From Selenomonas ruminantium subsp. ruminantium ATCC 12561 (GTDB lineage Bacteria; Bacillota; Negativicutes; Selenomonadales; Selenomonadaceae), in assembly GCF_000424065.1 (NCBI RefSeq), contig NZ_AUJE01000003.1:62001-126000 (forward strand): a stretch of 64,000 nt of DNA, written 5' to 3'. The translations under genes and the position numbers were made by a program. This document shows positions 43,467 through 51,607 of the stretch, piece by piece. Position 1 is the first letter of the stretch; the number at the start of each line of letters is the position of its first letter. The notes beneath the pieces are model-generated. The model was not told the origin of the DNA and searched no databases. It saw nothing but the letters and a program-made list of their open reading frames with translations.

Positions 43467-44720
43467 TTAGTAGTTAATCCGTTTAGCGATAATCTTATCC
43501 CGTTCCATCACGCTGTCCAAAGCATAGCGGCAGGCGTCAATGGAATGGTTATTCACGTCCGGATAGGCACTGATAAACTGTCCCTGCCGGTTCTGTTCAT
43601 ACTCATAGCTTACAAATTCCCGATAGGTATTCGGGCACCGGCGTTTGTCGATGTAGATTTTCGACCTGTCCTGCAGCCACTTCATACCAAAAGCAATGGA
43701 ATCAGGCCCCTTCTTAGCGCCCTTTATTTTCATGCCAAGGTCTTGCAGCTCCTTGATGGATTTCGGCTCAGCACTATCTGCAGTTACCCAGTCACAGAGT
43801 TTGGGCTTTATCTTCTGATAGGCTGCCCGGTTCGTCAGCTTCTGCTGGTAAACCTCATCATAGATATATACGATTTCATGCTTTGCGTCGTAGTGCATGG
43901 AGACAAAAGCCAGCGGGTCAACAGCAAAGCCGAAGTCTAAGCCTTGATAAATATGGTCAAACTGCGCTATTTGCTTATCCGTCATGCGCATATCTTCCAC
44001 ATTATCGAACACAGCACCACCTGTACCGGTTACGTGCCCCAAGTATTCGTGCTCATAACTTCGCAGGTTCTTCACCTTGAGTTTTTCAGCTTCTGCAAAG
44101 AATTGCTCCCCCAGCCATTCCCTCGGTACACCTCTAAAGTCTGAGTGATGAACCAGCCGGTCGGCATCTTCCAGCAGCTTTTCCTCATTCACCCAGTTAT
44201 TCTGCGACTTGGGCGGGTTAAATGAGCCAAACCACCAGTATGTATCGCCGCCACGCAAAAGCGACTGATTGAGGTTTCGGATTTCCTCCATACCGTCGAA
44301 CTGGTCAAGCTCTTCAAACCAAGCTATCCCGATATAGCCAAAAGGCAGTTTTATCGACTTGATTTTCTGCGGATCGTCCACACCCATGAACAGGATTTTT
44401 TGGCCTGTCCTTTTGTATGTGATTTCATGCGGGGAAGTTTTAAATTTGAACTTTCTGGTCAGTCCCAGCCGGTCAATGGCCCATTGCATCTGGGGATAGA
44501 CACTGTTTTTGATGGTGTTGCCCACCTTACGAAGGACGATCGCATGACACTGAGGATTTTTTTTCAACAACAGGGGAATTTCGATGCTTATGTGGGATGA
44601 CTTGGTGGAGCCGCGTCCGCCTTCCTCCCAATAGTAGGTGTGTCCATGTCTCATAATGTCCTGGTGAACATCCTTGAAGTGTAGTGCCACTATATCAGGA
44701 AGATGTATTTTCGTTGTCAT
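43467..44720 (-). CDS. Terminase large subunit (PBSX family)
   Basis: Walker A GGRGSTKS at residues 34-41, Walker B IAWFEELDQF, and the RNase H-like nuclease motif QGLDFGFAVDPLAF with DSAEPKSI are all present in 417 residues. This is the packaging motor and headful or cos nuclease. The start MTTKIHLPD at 44720 overlaps the TerS end. Confidence 0.95.
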   Translation of the reverse strand: MTTKIHLPDIVALHFKDVHQDIMRHGHTYYWEEGGRGSTKSSHISIEIPLLLKKNPQCHAIVLRKVGNTIKNSVYPQMQWAIDRLGLTRKFKFKTSPHEITYKRTGQKILFMGVDDPQKIKSIKLPFGYIGIAWFEELDQFDGMEEIRNLNQSLLRGGDTYWWFGSFNPPKSQNNWVNEEKLLEDADRLVHHSDFRGVPREWLGEQFFAEAEKLKVKNLRSYEHEYLGHVTGTGGAVFDNVEDMRMTDKQIAQFDHIYQGLDFGFAVDPLAFVSMHYDAKHEIVYIYDEVYQQKLTNRAAYQKIKPKLCDWVTADSAEPKSIKELQDLGMKIKGAKKGPDSIAFGMKWLQDRSKIYIDKRRCPNTYREFVSYEYEQNRQGQFISAYPDVNNHSIDACRYALDSVMERDKIIAKRINY

Positions 44721-45225
44721 TCTCACACATCCAATCATCAATAATTACCACATCATCATTAGCAGCCGCCTGCTCATCCTCCATAGCTTTGAGGTCAGCT
44801 TCCAGCTTCTTGATACGGGCTTCCTGTTCTGCCACATCCATCTGACGCGGGAAACGCTTGAGGAGTTGCTGGGCGGCATTGAGTCGGTCTCTCGAAGAAA
44901 TCCGTGTTTCAATGATACGAGCCTCACTTATACCATCGCCTGCACCTTCAACAACAACATTTTCGTCTGTGAGTTCTCCTCTCATTGCCGAGGTTAAGAA
45001 CTCCATTATCTCGGCCATATCGGCAGTTCTCTCTGAATGGATTTCAGCCTGCCGGGCTTCGATTGCCTGTTTAATTTTAGGTTTTTTAAGGTTCTCAGCT
45101 CCAACAGCTCCTGCTGTTTTTTCGCTATACCCTGCCCGCTTTGCCGCCTCTGTGGCATTTCCAGTCTCAATATAGGCATCTACAAAGGCCTCTTGCTTTG
45201 GTGTCAGCTTGCCTTCTTTTTTCAC
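44695..45225 (-). CDS. Terminase small subunit
   Basis: The helix-turn-helix terminase_2 signature is near the start (LTPKQEAFVDAYIETGNATE, AAKRAGYSEKTAGAVG). The GTG at 45225 is preferred because AAGGAGGTGG lies just upstream, giving 176 residues; longer frames lack such a site. It recognises the packaging site and overlaps TerL. Confidence 0.88.
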   Translation of the reverse strand: MKKEGKLTPKQEAFVDAYIETGNATEAAKRAGYSEKTAGAVGAENLKKPKIKQAIEARQAEIHSERTADMAEIMEFLTSAMRGELTDENVVVEGAGDGISEARIIETRISSRDRLNAAQQLLKRFPRQMDVAEQEARIKKLEADLKAMEDEQAAANDDVVIIDDWMCENDNENTSS

Positions 45226-45439
45226 ATCGTCCGCCACCTCCTTCCAGTGCCTGCACATAAGAAAAAGGCCTTGGCTTTCGCCTTGACCTTTCGCCTCTGT
45301 CCTTCGTTTTTCGATGTTACTATTATCGCACATAAAGCAGGCAAAAACCGCACCAGATAGCCCACGTTTTTATCCCAAAAAATCAATTAAAAATAAACGG
45401 CTTATTACCACAGAAATGCCATGATTTTATTCTTTTGAG

Positions 45440-45469
45440 TTTTCCACAGAATTACCCACATTATCCACA
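45440..45469 (+). other. Three DnaA-box-like 9-mers
   Basis: TTTTCCACA (45440), TTACCCACA (45452) and TTATCCACA (45461) follow each other in the gap between the late regulator and TerS. The third fits the DnaA consensus perfectly. They could be DnaA sites, part of the packaging site, or binding sites of the late activator. Confidence 0.35.
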
Positions 45470-45475
45470 TAAAAA

Positions 45476-45499
45476 AGGCAGGGTGCAAAGTCCCTGCCT
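45476..45499 (-). terminator. Terminator after the ArpU-like gene
   Basis: A perfect AGGCAGGG / CCCTGCCT stem with an 8-base loop begins at the regulator stop and is followed on the minus strand by TTTTTT. Confidence 0.85.
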
Positions 45500-45999
45500 C
45501 ATTCGTAAAATATGAATAAATTTTGTTGTCTTGGGAGTGCCTTATCCCCGAACATCATGAAAGCCATTTTCTTGATTGCTTTCCGTGACCTTTCGCGGGC
45601 CCATTTTTCAGTAAAGAACTTTTCAGTGCTCAGCTCTCCCCAGCTTTTATGTTCGATGAAATGGCCCTTTATCAAGAATCTATCATCCGGCTTTAATTCC
45701 TCGATGGCTCTATCCACCTTGCGAATTATCCGCTCAATGTTTCGGATGCTCTCCTTGTTCTTGATAATCATATCCGTGACTTTTTCCCTGCGGGCGGCTG
45801 CTGCTTCCACAGTGCTCAGCTCGGATGTTCCGCCCCCTGGCTGGCTGTCATACTTTGCGATGGGTGCCACAATTTCAGAATCTATAATCTGCTGCCATGT
45901 ATCAATATCATCTTTGAGATTGGTGACTGTCACCTTGAACTGGCCATATTGTTTTAAGTATCTGCGTGTCGTTTCGATGTAATCGCTATACTCTCTCAA
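45499..45999 (-). CDS. ArpU/RinA-like late transcription regulator
   Basis: The 166-residue protein has a helical N-terminal part and a sigma-region-4-like end (RFLIKGHFIEHKSWGELSTE, ERSRKAIKKMAFMMFGD), as in DUF1492/ArpU proteins that switch on late genes. A TTG at 45999 is the only good start, preceded by AAAGGAG at a rather long spacing. It is the last early gene before the terminases, the classic place for this regulator. Confidence 0.7.
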   Translation of the reverse strand: MREYSDYIETTRRYLKQYGQFKVTVTNLKDDIDTWQQIIDSEIVAPIAKYDSQPGGGTSELSTVEAAAARREKVTDMIIKNKESIRNIERIIRKVDRAIEELKPDDRFLIKGHFIEHKSWGELSTEKFFTEKWARERSRKAIKKMAFMMFGDKALPRQQNLFIFYE

Positions 46000-46078
46000 A
46001 CTGTGTCACTCTCCTTTTCCGATAGAATGAAAACTTCACCTATATATTTTACTACTTTTCCCCCAATAAAGCCACACA

Positions 46079-46096
46079 GCAGGGCTTTCGCCCTGC
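46079..46096 (-). terminator. Hairpin after small early genes
   Basis: GCAGGGC / GCCCTGC with a four-base loop, just beyond the stop at 46106. The flanking T-run in the leftward direction is weak (TTTATTG), so it may attenuate rather than stop transcription into the regulator gene. Confidence 0.55.
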
Positions 46097-46105
46097 CGCT
46101 TTTCA

Positions 46106-46258
46106 TCATTTATTTTTACGAGCCGCCAGCTTTTTCTTTTCTTTGGCAAGCAGTTCTTCAAACTCCTTTTCCCTCTGCTTCATTTCCCTGTGTCTTTGCC
46201 TTCTTTTCAGAATATGCCCGATGGGCTGAATTCTTGAAGTAAGCCTTTTAATATCCAT
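46106..46258 (-). CDS. 50-residue basic phage protein
   Basis: MDIKRLTSRIQPIGHILKRR continues as a Lys/Glu-rich helix (EKEFEELLAKEKKKLAARK). Its ATG overlaps the preceding stop by one base. No family is recognised. Confidence 0.5.
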   Translation of the reverse strand: MDIKRLTSRIQPIGHILKRRQRHREMKQREKEFEELLAKEKKKLAARKNK

Positions 46259-46398
46259 CAATCTTTCCTTTCCTTGCCTTTCATCAGCCGCCTTGCCTTA
46301 CGTTCCTGCTGGTGGCGTTCGTGATATTCATATTCCCAGTCTCCCCATGCGGGAGAAGTTCTAATGATTTTATGGTGCTCTCTATCAATCTTAATCAA
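46258..46398 (-). CDS. 46-residue phage protein
   Basis: TTG at 46398 after GGAGG opens IKIDREHHKIIRTSPAWGDW and a charged tail (HQQERKARRLMKGKERKD). Coupled to the next gene by a TGATG junction. Function unknown. Confidence 0.5.
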   Translation of the reverse strand: MIKIDREHHKIIRTSPAWGDWEYEYHERHQQERKARRLMKGKERKD

Positions 46399-46421
46399 TC
46401 TTCGGCCTCCAATTATCCTAA

Positions 46422-46769
46422 TCACTCATTCGAAACAATGACTGCATCACCGGTCAGAATTTCTTTCAAAAATCCATCGGTCGGGTACCAGCGCTGGCAA
46501 CTTTCGTCGAAGTATTCCATGCCTCTTTCGGTGAATCTCACCTGTTTTGCTACTTTATGAACATTCGACTCGACCATAAACGGCTCATTTAGCTCTTTTC
46601 CTTTAAGGGCTGCCACTTCATCCATGATGTTTACAGATATGTTTTTCCATTTTATTGATTGATCATTATTTGCAAAAGTCAATAATTTATCTCTCAAATA
46701 TTCTCTATTGAACCCTCCGTATTTTGCCAATAAATCGATTACTATTTCCAGCTTTTTATTTTCAGTCAT
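46422..46769 (-). CDS. 115-residue phage early protein
   Basis: A helical N-terminus (KKLEIVIDLLAKYGGFNREY) and a mixed C-terminus (FDESCQRWYPTDGFLKEI). It overlaps the start region of the gene at 46762 by eight bases. No family is recognised. Confidence 0.55.
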   Translation of the reverse strand: MTENKKLEIVIDLLAKYGGFNREYLRDKLLTFANNDQSIKWKNISVNIMDEVAALKGKELNEPFMVESNVHKVAKQVRFTERGMEYFDESCQRWYPTDGFLKEILTGDAVIVSNE

Positions 46770-47004
46770 CCGAAATGCGCCTCCATTGTCTCGACTCCTT
46801 AATATCGGCTTCGTCAGCTGAATTAAGCATTGCTATGGCCATGCTTTGCACAGTCGTCTTTTTCAAAGCCTCCACATCGGCACCGGCCAGGCCGGCAATA
46901 TGTTCCAAATATTTCCCCAGTGCCAGCCCCAACTCATACGAATCAAATTCCGTGCACTGCAGCTTTACATTTTCGCTGTCAGTAGTATCAATGACTAATT
47001 TCAT
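46762..47004 (-). CDS. 80-residue phage early protein
   Basis: Starts MKLVIDTTDSENVKLQCTEF; acidic, with an Ala/Leu-rich middle helix. It overlaps its upstream neighbour by four bases (ATGA), showing translational coupling. Unknown function. Confidence 0.5.
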   Translation of the reverse strand: MKLVIDTTDSENVKLQCTEFDSYELGLALGKYLEHIAGLAGADVEALKKTTVQSMAIAMLNSADEADIKESRQWRRISDD

Positions 47005-47201
47005 TTTTCACCACTCCTATGTAATACCTCATAAATTCCATCCACGCCATCAGCTGGAGCCTGTCTCAGTTCTCTGTGCTTCCGTCCTGCTGAGCAATAA
47101 GGGCAGCTCCCATGGTTCCGGCAGGTCTTGTCGACTGCCTTTGCCCCATGATAGGGCTTGCGATGCTCTTTGCCGCTCTCAATGGCCTTATCCATGCTCA
47201 T
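47001..47201 (-). CDS. 66-residue His/Cys-rich phage protein
   Basis: Contains HRKPYHGAKAVDKTCRNHGS and CPYCSAGRKH, a possible zinc site. ATGA overlaps at both ends place it firmly in the operon. Unknown function. Confidence 0.5.
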   Translation of the reverse strand: MSMDKAIESGKEHRKPYHGAKAVDKTCRNHGSCPYCSAGRKHRELRQAPADGVDGIYEVLHRSGEK

Positions 47202-47473
47202 TCAAACAACGCCTCCTGTTTCACCGTCCGCCTTATCCAGCACCGCCGACCTCTCAGCAGTGGGCCCATAATATAATCAGCCTGGCACCAATCGCCTTTA
47301 ATGCCTTTCAGAGTCACAAAGCCTCTTATGTCTGGGGAGAAATGCTGTGCTCCGTCTATCGTCAGGCGAAAATGCTCGATGGTATCATCGGAACTGTTTT
47401 CAACGATGAACACTTCGCCCAGCTCAACGCCTAAAATCTCCGCAACTTTGTCCATTACATTTTCGCCGCCCAT
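47198..47473 (-). CDS. 91-residue phage early protein
   Basis: Starts MGGENVMDKVAEILGVELGE after GGAGGATAAG. The part FIVENSSDDTIEHFRLTIDG resembles small phage proteins of unknown fold seen in other Firmicutes early regions. No function assigned. Confidence 0.5.
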   Translation of the reverse strand: MGGENVMDKVAEILGVELGEVFIVENSSDDTIEHFRLTIDGAQHFSPDIRGFVTLKGIKGDWCQADYIMGPLLRGRRCWIRRTVKQEALFE

Positions 47474-47476
47474 GTC

Positions 47477-47665
47477 TTATCCTCCAATCTTCTTGCCTAG
47501 CCATTTATTGCAGGCCTTCGACTCATCCCGCTTCGTTTGGTTGCAATACTGGCACACGCCCATATCGGCATCCTCAATCTCCAGCTTTTGGTAAAAATAG
47601 CAGTTCCCGCAATAATCATCGACCTGCATCTTTGAGCCTTTCATGCTCCTGTGGTATCTCCCCAT
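47477..47665 (-). CDS. Small zinc-ribbon-like phage protein
   Basis: From the ATG at 47665 (GAAGGGATG upstream) the 62-residue protein carries YCGNCYFYQKL and GVCQYCNQTKRDESKACNKW, four or more cysteines in two pairs that probably bind zinc. Confidence 0.55.
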   Translation of the reverse strand: MGRYHRSMKGSKMQVDDYCGNCYFYQKLEIEDADMGVCQYCNQTKRDESKACNKWLGKKIGG

Positions 47666-47669
47666 CAAA

Positions 47670-47885
47670 TCATCCCTTCTTGATAACCTCAAAAACCTTG
47701 TAGAATTTTTGCACCGTTACCTCCAGATGGATGTCCTCCCCGAATTCAAGCCCCAACATATTAGCGCCGGTGGTCGATGGGCGGAATCTCCACAATTCGC
47801 CCTGGTGGTAATCAATCACTGCCGAACCAGTCGCACCATCGATAACAAACCGCCCATCTTCTTTTACCTTCGCAATTCCGCTCAT
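47670..47885 (-). CDS. 71-residue phage protein
   Basis: A beta-rich protein (MSGIAKVKEDGRFVIDGATG, HLEVTVQKFYKVFEVIKKG). Start overlaps the upstream membrane gene stop (ATGA). Unknown function. Confidence 0.5.
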   Translation of the reverse strand: MSGIAKVKEDGRFVIDGATGSAVIDYHQGELWRFRPSTTGANMLGLEFGEDIHLEVTVQKFYKVFEVIKKG

Positions 47886-48010
47886 TTATCTTTCCTCCTG
47901 TCCTCTTTTGCCGATACCACACACAAGCTCCACACGAAAATCATTGTTAAGAGTGAAAGGCCGTAACCTATCAGCCCGCCAACGATGATACCAATATAAT
48001 AATCAGTCAC
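47882..48010 (-). CDS. 42-residue phage membrane protein
   Basis: GTG at 48010 opens a single hydrophobic helix (IGIIVGGLIGYGLSLLTMIF) with a basic tail (KEDRRKDK). It overlaps both neighbours. Unknown function. Confidence 0.45.
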   Translation of the reverse strand: MTDYYIGIIVGGLIGYGLSLLTMIFVWSLCVVSAKEDRRKDK

Positions 48011-48167
48011 GTTTTCTCAGCTCCTTTAGCAGCTTTTCTCTAAACTCGCGTTTTGTCATTCCCCTTTTGCGCTTCCCTTTCAGCCGGTTCAATGTATCGA
48101 AATATGCAATCTTGCTATATCCCAAATGGGTGGCGCTTTTATAAAGCTTTCTTTCGTTATCCTTCAT
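48003..48167 (-). CDS. 54-residue basic phage protein
   Basis: MKDNERKLYKSATHLGYSKI followed by a Lys/Arg-rich helix (RLKGKRKRGMTKREFREKLL). The ATG lies two bases after the previous stop. It may bind nucleic acid; no family is recognised. Confidence 0.5.
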   Translation of the reverse strand: MKDNERKLYKSATHLGYSKIAYFDTLNRLKGKRKRGMTKREFREKLLKELRKRD

Positions 48168-48169
48168 GC

Positions 48170-48865
48170 TCAAGCACCTACCATAAACCGCCTCAGATAC
48201 GATGGCATTATCGGTGAGTATGGGAGCGGCCCGAATTCTTCGGATAATCTTATTCCATGGTCATTGACAAACTGCCGAATTCCTGCCTCAGTTTTCCAGC
48301 CCAAATCTTTGATTATCTGGTCGAGGTTTTTCCGCTTGCCAATGTCCTTGATGATGATTTTCCATCGCTCATTCTGAACCAGTACACGCTTGTCAACCTT
48401 CGGCTTTTCCCTGGGCGGCTTGCGCATATACTTTGCATATAGGCCGTTCACGCCTTTCTTGTATGGGAGCATTCCATATTTTTTCATCATCTGGGGGCCA
48501 TGTGCCTTGGTGAATCTTCGCATCGTATCTGAGCAGGACATTCCTGCCATGTTGGCAATCTCTACCATCGTATAGTTTTCCGGGCTGCCAAAGAGCGCCT
48601 GCATCATCTGCCATCGTTCTTTCATGGCCTCATCGCTTACGCAATTCCCGGCTTTTTCTTCTTTCCTAGCTTCGTCCTTTGGCTCCTTTATGGTTTCCAC
48701 CCATCCACGAACATTGTAGGCAAAAAATATGGAGTTATCCTGCCTCGTAAATTCCACAGGCTTGCCGTCGTAGATGGCCACAGTCCCGGCCTTTCGGATG
48801 TTCTTTCTATGCGGGAACTTTGCCCTATAATCTTCCTCCGCCTTTCGGGTCCATACGACTAACAT
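48170..48865 (-). CDS. Phage DNA-binding-like protein of unknown function
   Basis: The 231-residue protein contains an HTH-like part (YTMVEIANMAGMSCSDTMRR) and a second similar region (LDQIIKDLGWKTEAGIRQFV), so it may bind DNA with two modules. It sits in the early operon between the MazG-like gene and small genes. Confidence 0.5.
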   Translation of the reverse strand: MLVVWTRKAEEDYRAKFPHRKNIRKAGTVAIYDGKPVEFTRQDNSIFFAYNVRGWVETIKEPKDEARKEEKAGNCVSDEAMKERWQMMQALFGSPENYTMVEIANMAGMSCSDTMRRFTKAHGPQMMKKYGMLPYKKGVNGLYAKYMRKPPREKPKVDKRVLVQNERWKIIIKDIGKRKNLDQIIKDLGWKTEAGIRQFVNDHGIRLSEEFGPLPYSPIMPSYLRRFMVGA

Positions 48866-48870
48866 TTTGC

Positions 48871-49374
48871 TCAGGCCTCCTTCTTGAATCTCCTTCCTCC
48901 ATCCCTTACAGCGTTCGACTTGTTGACCTCTACCATGATTTTTTGGCGCTCTGCCAGGTCTGCGCCGGCTTTGTTCATTGCACTGGTGATGGCAATAATA
49001 ACATCCGTAGCCTCCCGAAGAAATCTCAGCCTATCTTCTTCCTTATGAGTGGCCTGCCATTTATTGGCTGCCTCCATCATTTCGGTCATTTCTTCCCATG
49101 GTTTGCTCATGAAATCCATGAAACTCCAATCGGCGTATAAATCCCCATCGCAGGGTTTCGGGAGTGCACACATAAGCAGGTGATTTCCACCGTTTTCATG
49201 CTTGTGCATGGATTTTTTAAGGCCCTTTTGTGCCTTATTGATGCGGTTCACTTTTCCCTCGATTTCCCCGCACCATTCGGAAATTGCATTGAAAGCAAGC
49301 CCTAAATAATAAACCTTATCGTCCAGATAATCAAACTCACGTTTCGCATCGAATTTATGCTGCTTTTTCCCCAT
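48871..49374 (-). CDS. MazG-like all-alpha nucleotide pyrophosphohydrolase
   Basis: The C-terminal half (EEDRLRFLREATDVIIAITS, KIMVEVNKSNAVRDGGRRFK) shows the E-x-x-D arrangement and end motif of phage MazG-like proteins, which hydrolyse NTPs. The N-terminal part is helical and includes the metal-binding candidate glutamates. It overlaps the preceding gene by 20 bases. Confidence 0.55.
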   Translation of the reverse strand: MGKKQHKFDAKREFDYLDDKVYYLGLAFNAISEWCGEIEGKVNRINKAQKGLKKSMHKHENGGNHLLMCALPKPCDGDLYADWSFMDFMSKPWEEMTEMMEAANKWQATHKEEDRLRFLREATDVIIAITSAMNKAGADLAERQKIMVEVNKSNAVRDGGRRFKKEA

Positions 49375-49954
49375 TGTTTTTCGCTCCTTTTCCCTTGTTA
49401 ATCACTGCATCCACCTTGGCGCAAAGCTCCGGAAAATCCATTACTTTTTCATCAAGCCTATTGCTCAATCCAATAACATAACCATAAGCATTCTCAAGGT
49501 GCTTTTTCTTAAAGCCGAATTCATCAAGCAATGCCATTAAAAACGATGAACTCATTTGCTGAATCACCTTAAATTCAATCTGCCGATAATGTCCGGCGTT
49601 CGGGTCTTTTTCCAGAATGTCTATGTCTAAATCCAGCTCGCTTTTAAGATACCCGGCTATTTCTTCAACACTCACATTTCCGGCAACAATGGCATCAAAT
49701 TCGCTCTGCATCTTGTCCCGTAAGCGAAGGAGTCTGTCCCTGCCAAATCCATAACTCTCGTGCATCGTCATCAGAAAGCACGCCATGAGGTTGTGAATCG
49801 ACTCCCTCCGGCACTTGTGGTCACGCTTTAGCTGGTTGACCATGCTCTCCTTGACCGCCTGCCGGGCCTGTCTGTACTCGCGAACTGCCTTCTTGTCACC
49901 AGTGTGGGCCTTCTTTTTGAGGTCCCTGCCTCTTTTCCTGGCAAAACTGCCCAT
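49355..49954 (-). CDS. Helical phage protein of unknown function
   Basis: From MGSFARKRGRDLKKK (GGAAGGTGG upstream) the protein has a basic N-terminus and long helices (FLMTMHESYGFGRDRLLRLR, SSFLMALLDEFGFKKKHLEN). It contains two similar halves, each with an F-G-F/Y-G-F-x-(R/K) turn. Unknown function. Confidence 0.5.
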   Translation of the reverse strand: MGSFARKRGRDLKKKAHTGDKKAVREYRQARQAVKESMVNQLKRDHKCRRESIHNLMACFLMTMHESYGFGRDRLLRLRDKMQSEFDAIVAGNVSVEEIAGYLKSELDLDIDILEKDPNAGHYRQIEFKVIQQMSSSFLMALLDEFGFKKKHLENAYGYVIGLSNRLDEKVMDFPELCAKVDAVINKGKGAKNNGEKAA

Positions 49955-50121
49955 TTTTTCCACCTTCCTGTTTTTGCCGTAGTCGGTTTATGTCTAAATA
50001 TGCCCTCATTCTATCCAGAATCGTTTCTGAGGGGTGTCTGATACGTTTTAGGTATAACTATATACCCTGCCCTTTTTCTCCCCTCATTTTCCCACTCACA
50101 GATAGAGAAAATCGAAAAATA

Positions 50122-50310
50122 TCACAAAATCCGCTTGCCCGTCTTGAGGTCTATGAGGGCTATCCTGCCCATCACGTCAAAACCTTCGTGTCGAAGAACT
50201 GCCCTCGCCTTAGCGCAAGCCCTTCTCACTCGTGCCCTGCGCTCATCTCGGTTGATGTTGGCTATCGCTTTTTGGGCTGTGGGGTCATTGTAGTGCTCGC
50301 CATTGTCCAT
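50122..50310 (-). CDS. 62-residue basic phage protein
   Basis: MDNGEHYNDPTAQKAIANIN then a basic helix (RDERRARVRRACAKARAVLR). CAGGAGGGGAG precedes the ATG. It may bind nucleic acid. The gap 49955-50121 upstream of the next gene shows no convincing coding sequence. Confidence 0.5.
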   Translation of the reverse strand: MDNGEHYNDPTAQKAIANINRDERRARVRRACAKARAVLRHEGFDVMGRIALIDLKTGKRIL

Positions 50311-50327
50311 GTCTGTCTCCCCTCCTG

Positions 50328-50843
50328 TCAGAGTTTTAAGCCTGTCTGCATGGTTTCCTTGACCTTGCGGATGATATAGGGGTCTGTTTCCTTCGCCGGG
50401 TCAATCTCTAAAGGCGTGATGGTGATTTCTGCCCTCGGATTGGCCTTGTCTATACCAGCTATCCGGCACCCATCTAGCGACTTAACAAGCCTGTCATCCT
50501 CGAGTATCCATTCCCGTTTGAGTGTCTTGGTGTGGTTCTTATGGCTGTACTCATCCGCGAGAATGTCCTGCGTGGCTTGGATAAGGCCGTTCAGGTCGGG
50601 ATAGGCCCTGCGGTCTTGCAGGTAATACTTGACCTCCAGCGAAACAGGCCCTTCGAAATGCGGTAATGCTCCCCATTTCGCCCTCAGCAGTTCCAGATGC
50701 TTGTGGAACTGCTTTTCATAGGCCTTGTATGCCTTGCTGGGAAGGACCACCGCCCTCCCCATTACCAGTACAGGGCTGTTTTTCTTGGTGGCAGGCTGTC
50801 CCGGCACCTCAAAAGTAAACTCTCCATGCTTGTCTAACTTCAC
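50328..50843 (-). CDS. RusA-like Holliday junction endonuclease
   Basis: The 171-residue protein has GQPATKKNSPVLVMGRAVVL near the start and the acidic core YPDLNGLIQATQDIL, ILEDDRLVKSL with the Asp residues that bind metal in RusA. It resolves recombination intermediates made with RecT/YqaJ, encoded upstream. Confidence 0.85.
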   Translation of the reverse strand: MKLDKHGEFTFEVPGQPATKKNSPVLVMGRAVVLPSKAYKAYEKQFHKHLELLRAKWGALPHFEGPVSLEVKYYLQDRRAYPDLNGLIQATQDILADEYSHKNHTKTLKREWILEDDRLVKSLDGCRIAGIDKANPRAEITITPLEIDPAKETDPYIIRKVKETMQTGLKL

Positions 50844-50860
50844 GCCTCTGCTCCTTTTTC

Positions 50861-51607
50861 TTAGCTTGCCAAAGTTCTACGCTGTGACTCGGAATTAAAA
50901 ACCAGATACTGCGATATATTCCGCAGTCTGTCCATAATCCGCCCGGAATAAGTTCCTTCCAGTTCGCCCTTGCTCAAATTCGTTGTCACGATTATCGGCA
51001 ACATTTTATTGTATCGCTCGGTGATGATGGAATTGACTTTTGACAGCACCCAGCTTTGGTCTGTGTTTTCGCTGCCTAAATCGTCGATAATCAGCAGTGG
51101 TGTGGAACGTATGCGCATTTCGTATTTCGCCCATTCTTCCCGGTTAAGTGACCGCATGGTGTAAAGATTATCAATCAGCGAGCACATGGGAACCAATAAG
51201 CCACTGTGGCCGTCTTTAATCCACTGTTGGAGAACTGCCACCGCCATTGTGGTTTTCATCGTTCCGTAATTCCCTGCAAGGATAAGCCCAAAGCCGTGCT
51301 CTAAGTTCCATTCAAGGTTTCTTGTCGCATATTCTTTCACGACTTCGTAATTTTTGCGGATATCTTCGTTATCCGGCAGGCCTCGTTTTTCGATATTCTC
51401 GAAGGTCACATTACGGTATCTTTTCATAATCCCGGCATTTTCCAGTTCCCTGATACGCTCCTGCTTTTCACGCCGCTTATACCAGTCATCTTCACCGCTG
51501 TCCTGCTCAGTCCCATCCGCTGGTTTCATTTGCCCATTTTGCTCTCTCTGCTTCTGCAGTGCTTTGTTTTTTATTTCTTCGAGCATTGCTCTGAGGTCGT
51601 CCGCCAT
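50861..51607 (-). CDS. DnaC-like helicase loader ATPase
   Basis: The AAA+ core has a Walker A of unusual form, GNYGTMKT, where the glycine before lysine is Met, and a Walker B LLIIDDLGSE, followed by sensor region NSIITERYNKMLPIIVTTNL. The protein loads the host replicative helicase at the phage origin. It overlaps the DnaD-like gene by about 100 bases. Confidence 0.85.
   Translation of the reverse strand: MADDLRAMLEEIKNKALQKQREQNGQMKPADGTEQDSGEDDWYKRREKQERIRELENAGIMKRYRNVTFENIEKRGLPDNEDIRKNYEVVKEYATRNLEWNLEHGFGLILAGNYGTMKTTMAVAVLQQWIKDGHSGLLVPMCSLIDNLYTMRSLNREEWAKYEMRIRSTPLLIIDDLGSENTDQSWVLSKVNSIITERYNKMLPIIVTTNLSKGELEGTYSGRIMDRLRNISQYLVFNSESQRRTLAS

Noticed and set aside
49964-50009. Possible 37-codon leftward gene starting at 50009 (MRAYLDINRLRQKQEGGKN)
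   Set aside because: It has no good ribosome binding site and most of it overlaps the gene ending at 49355 in another frame.
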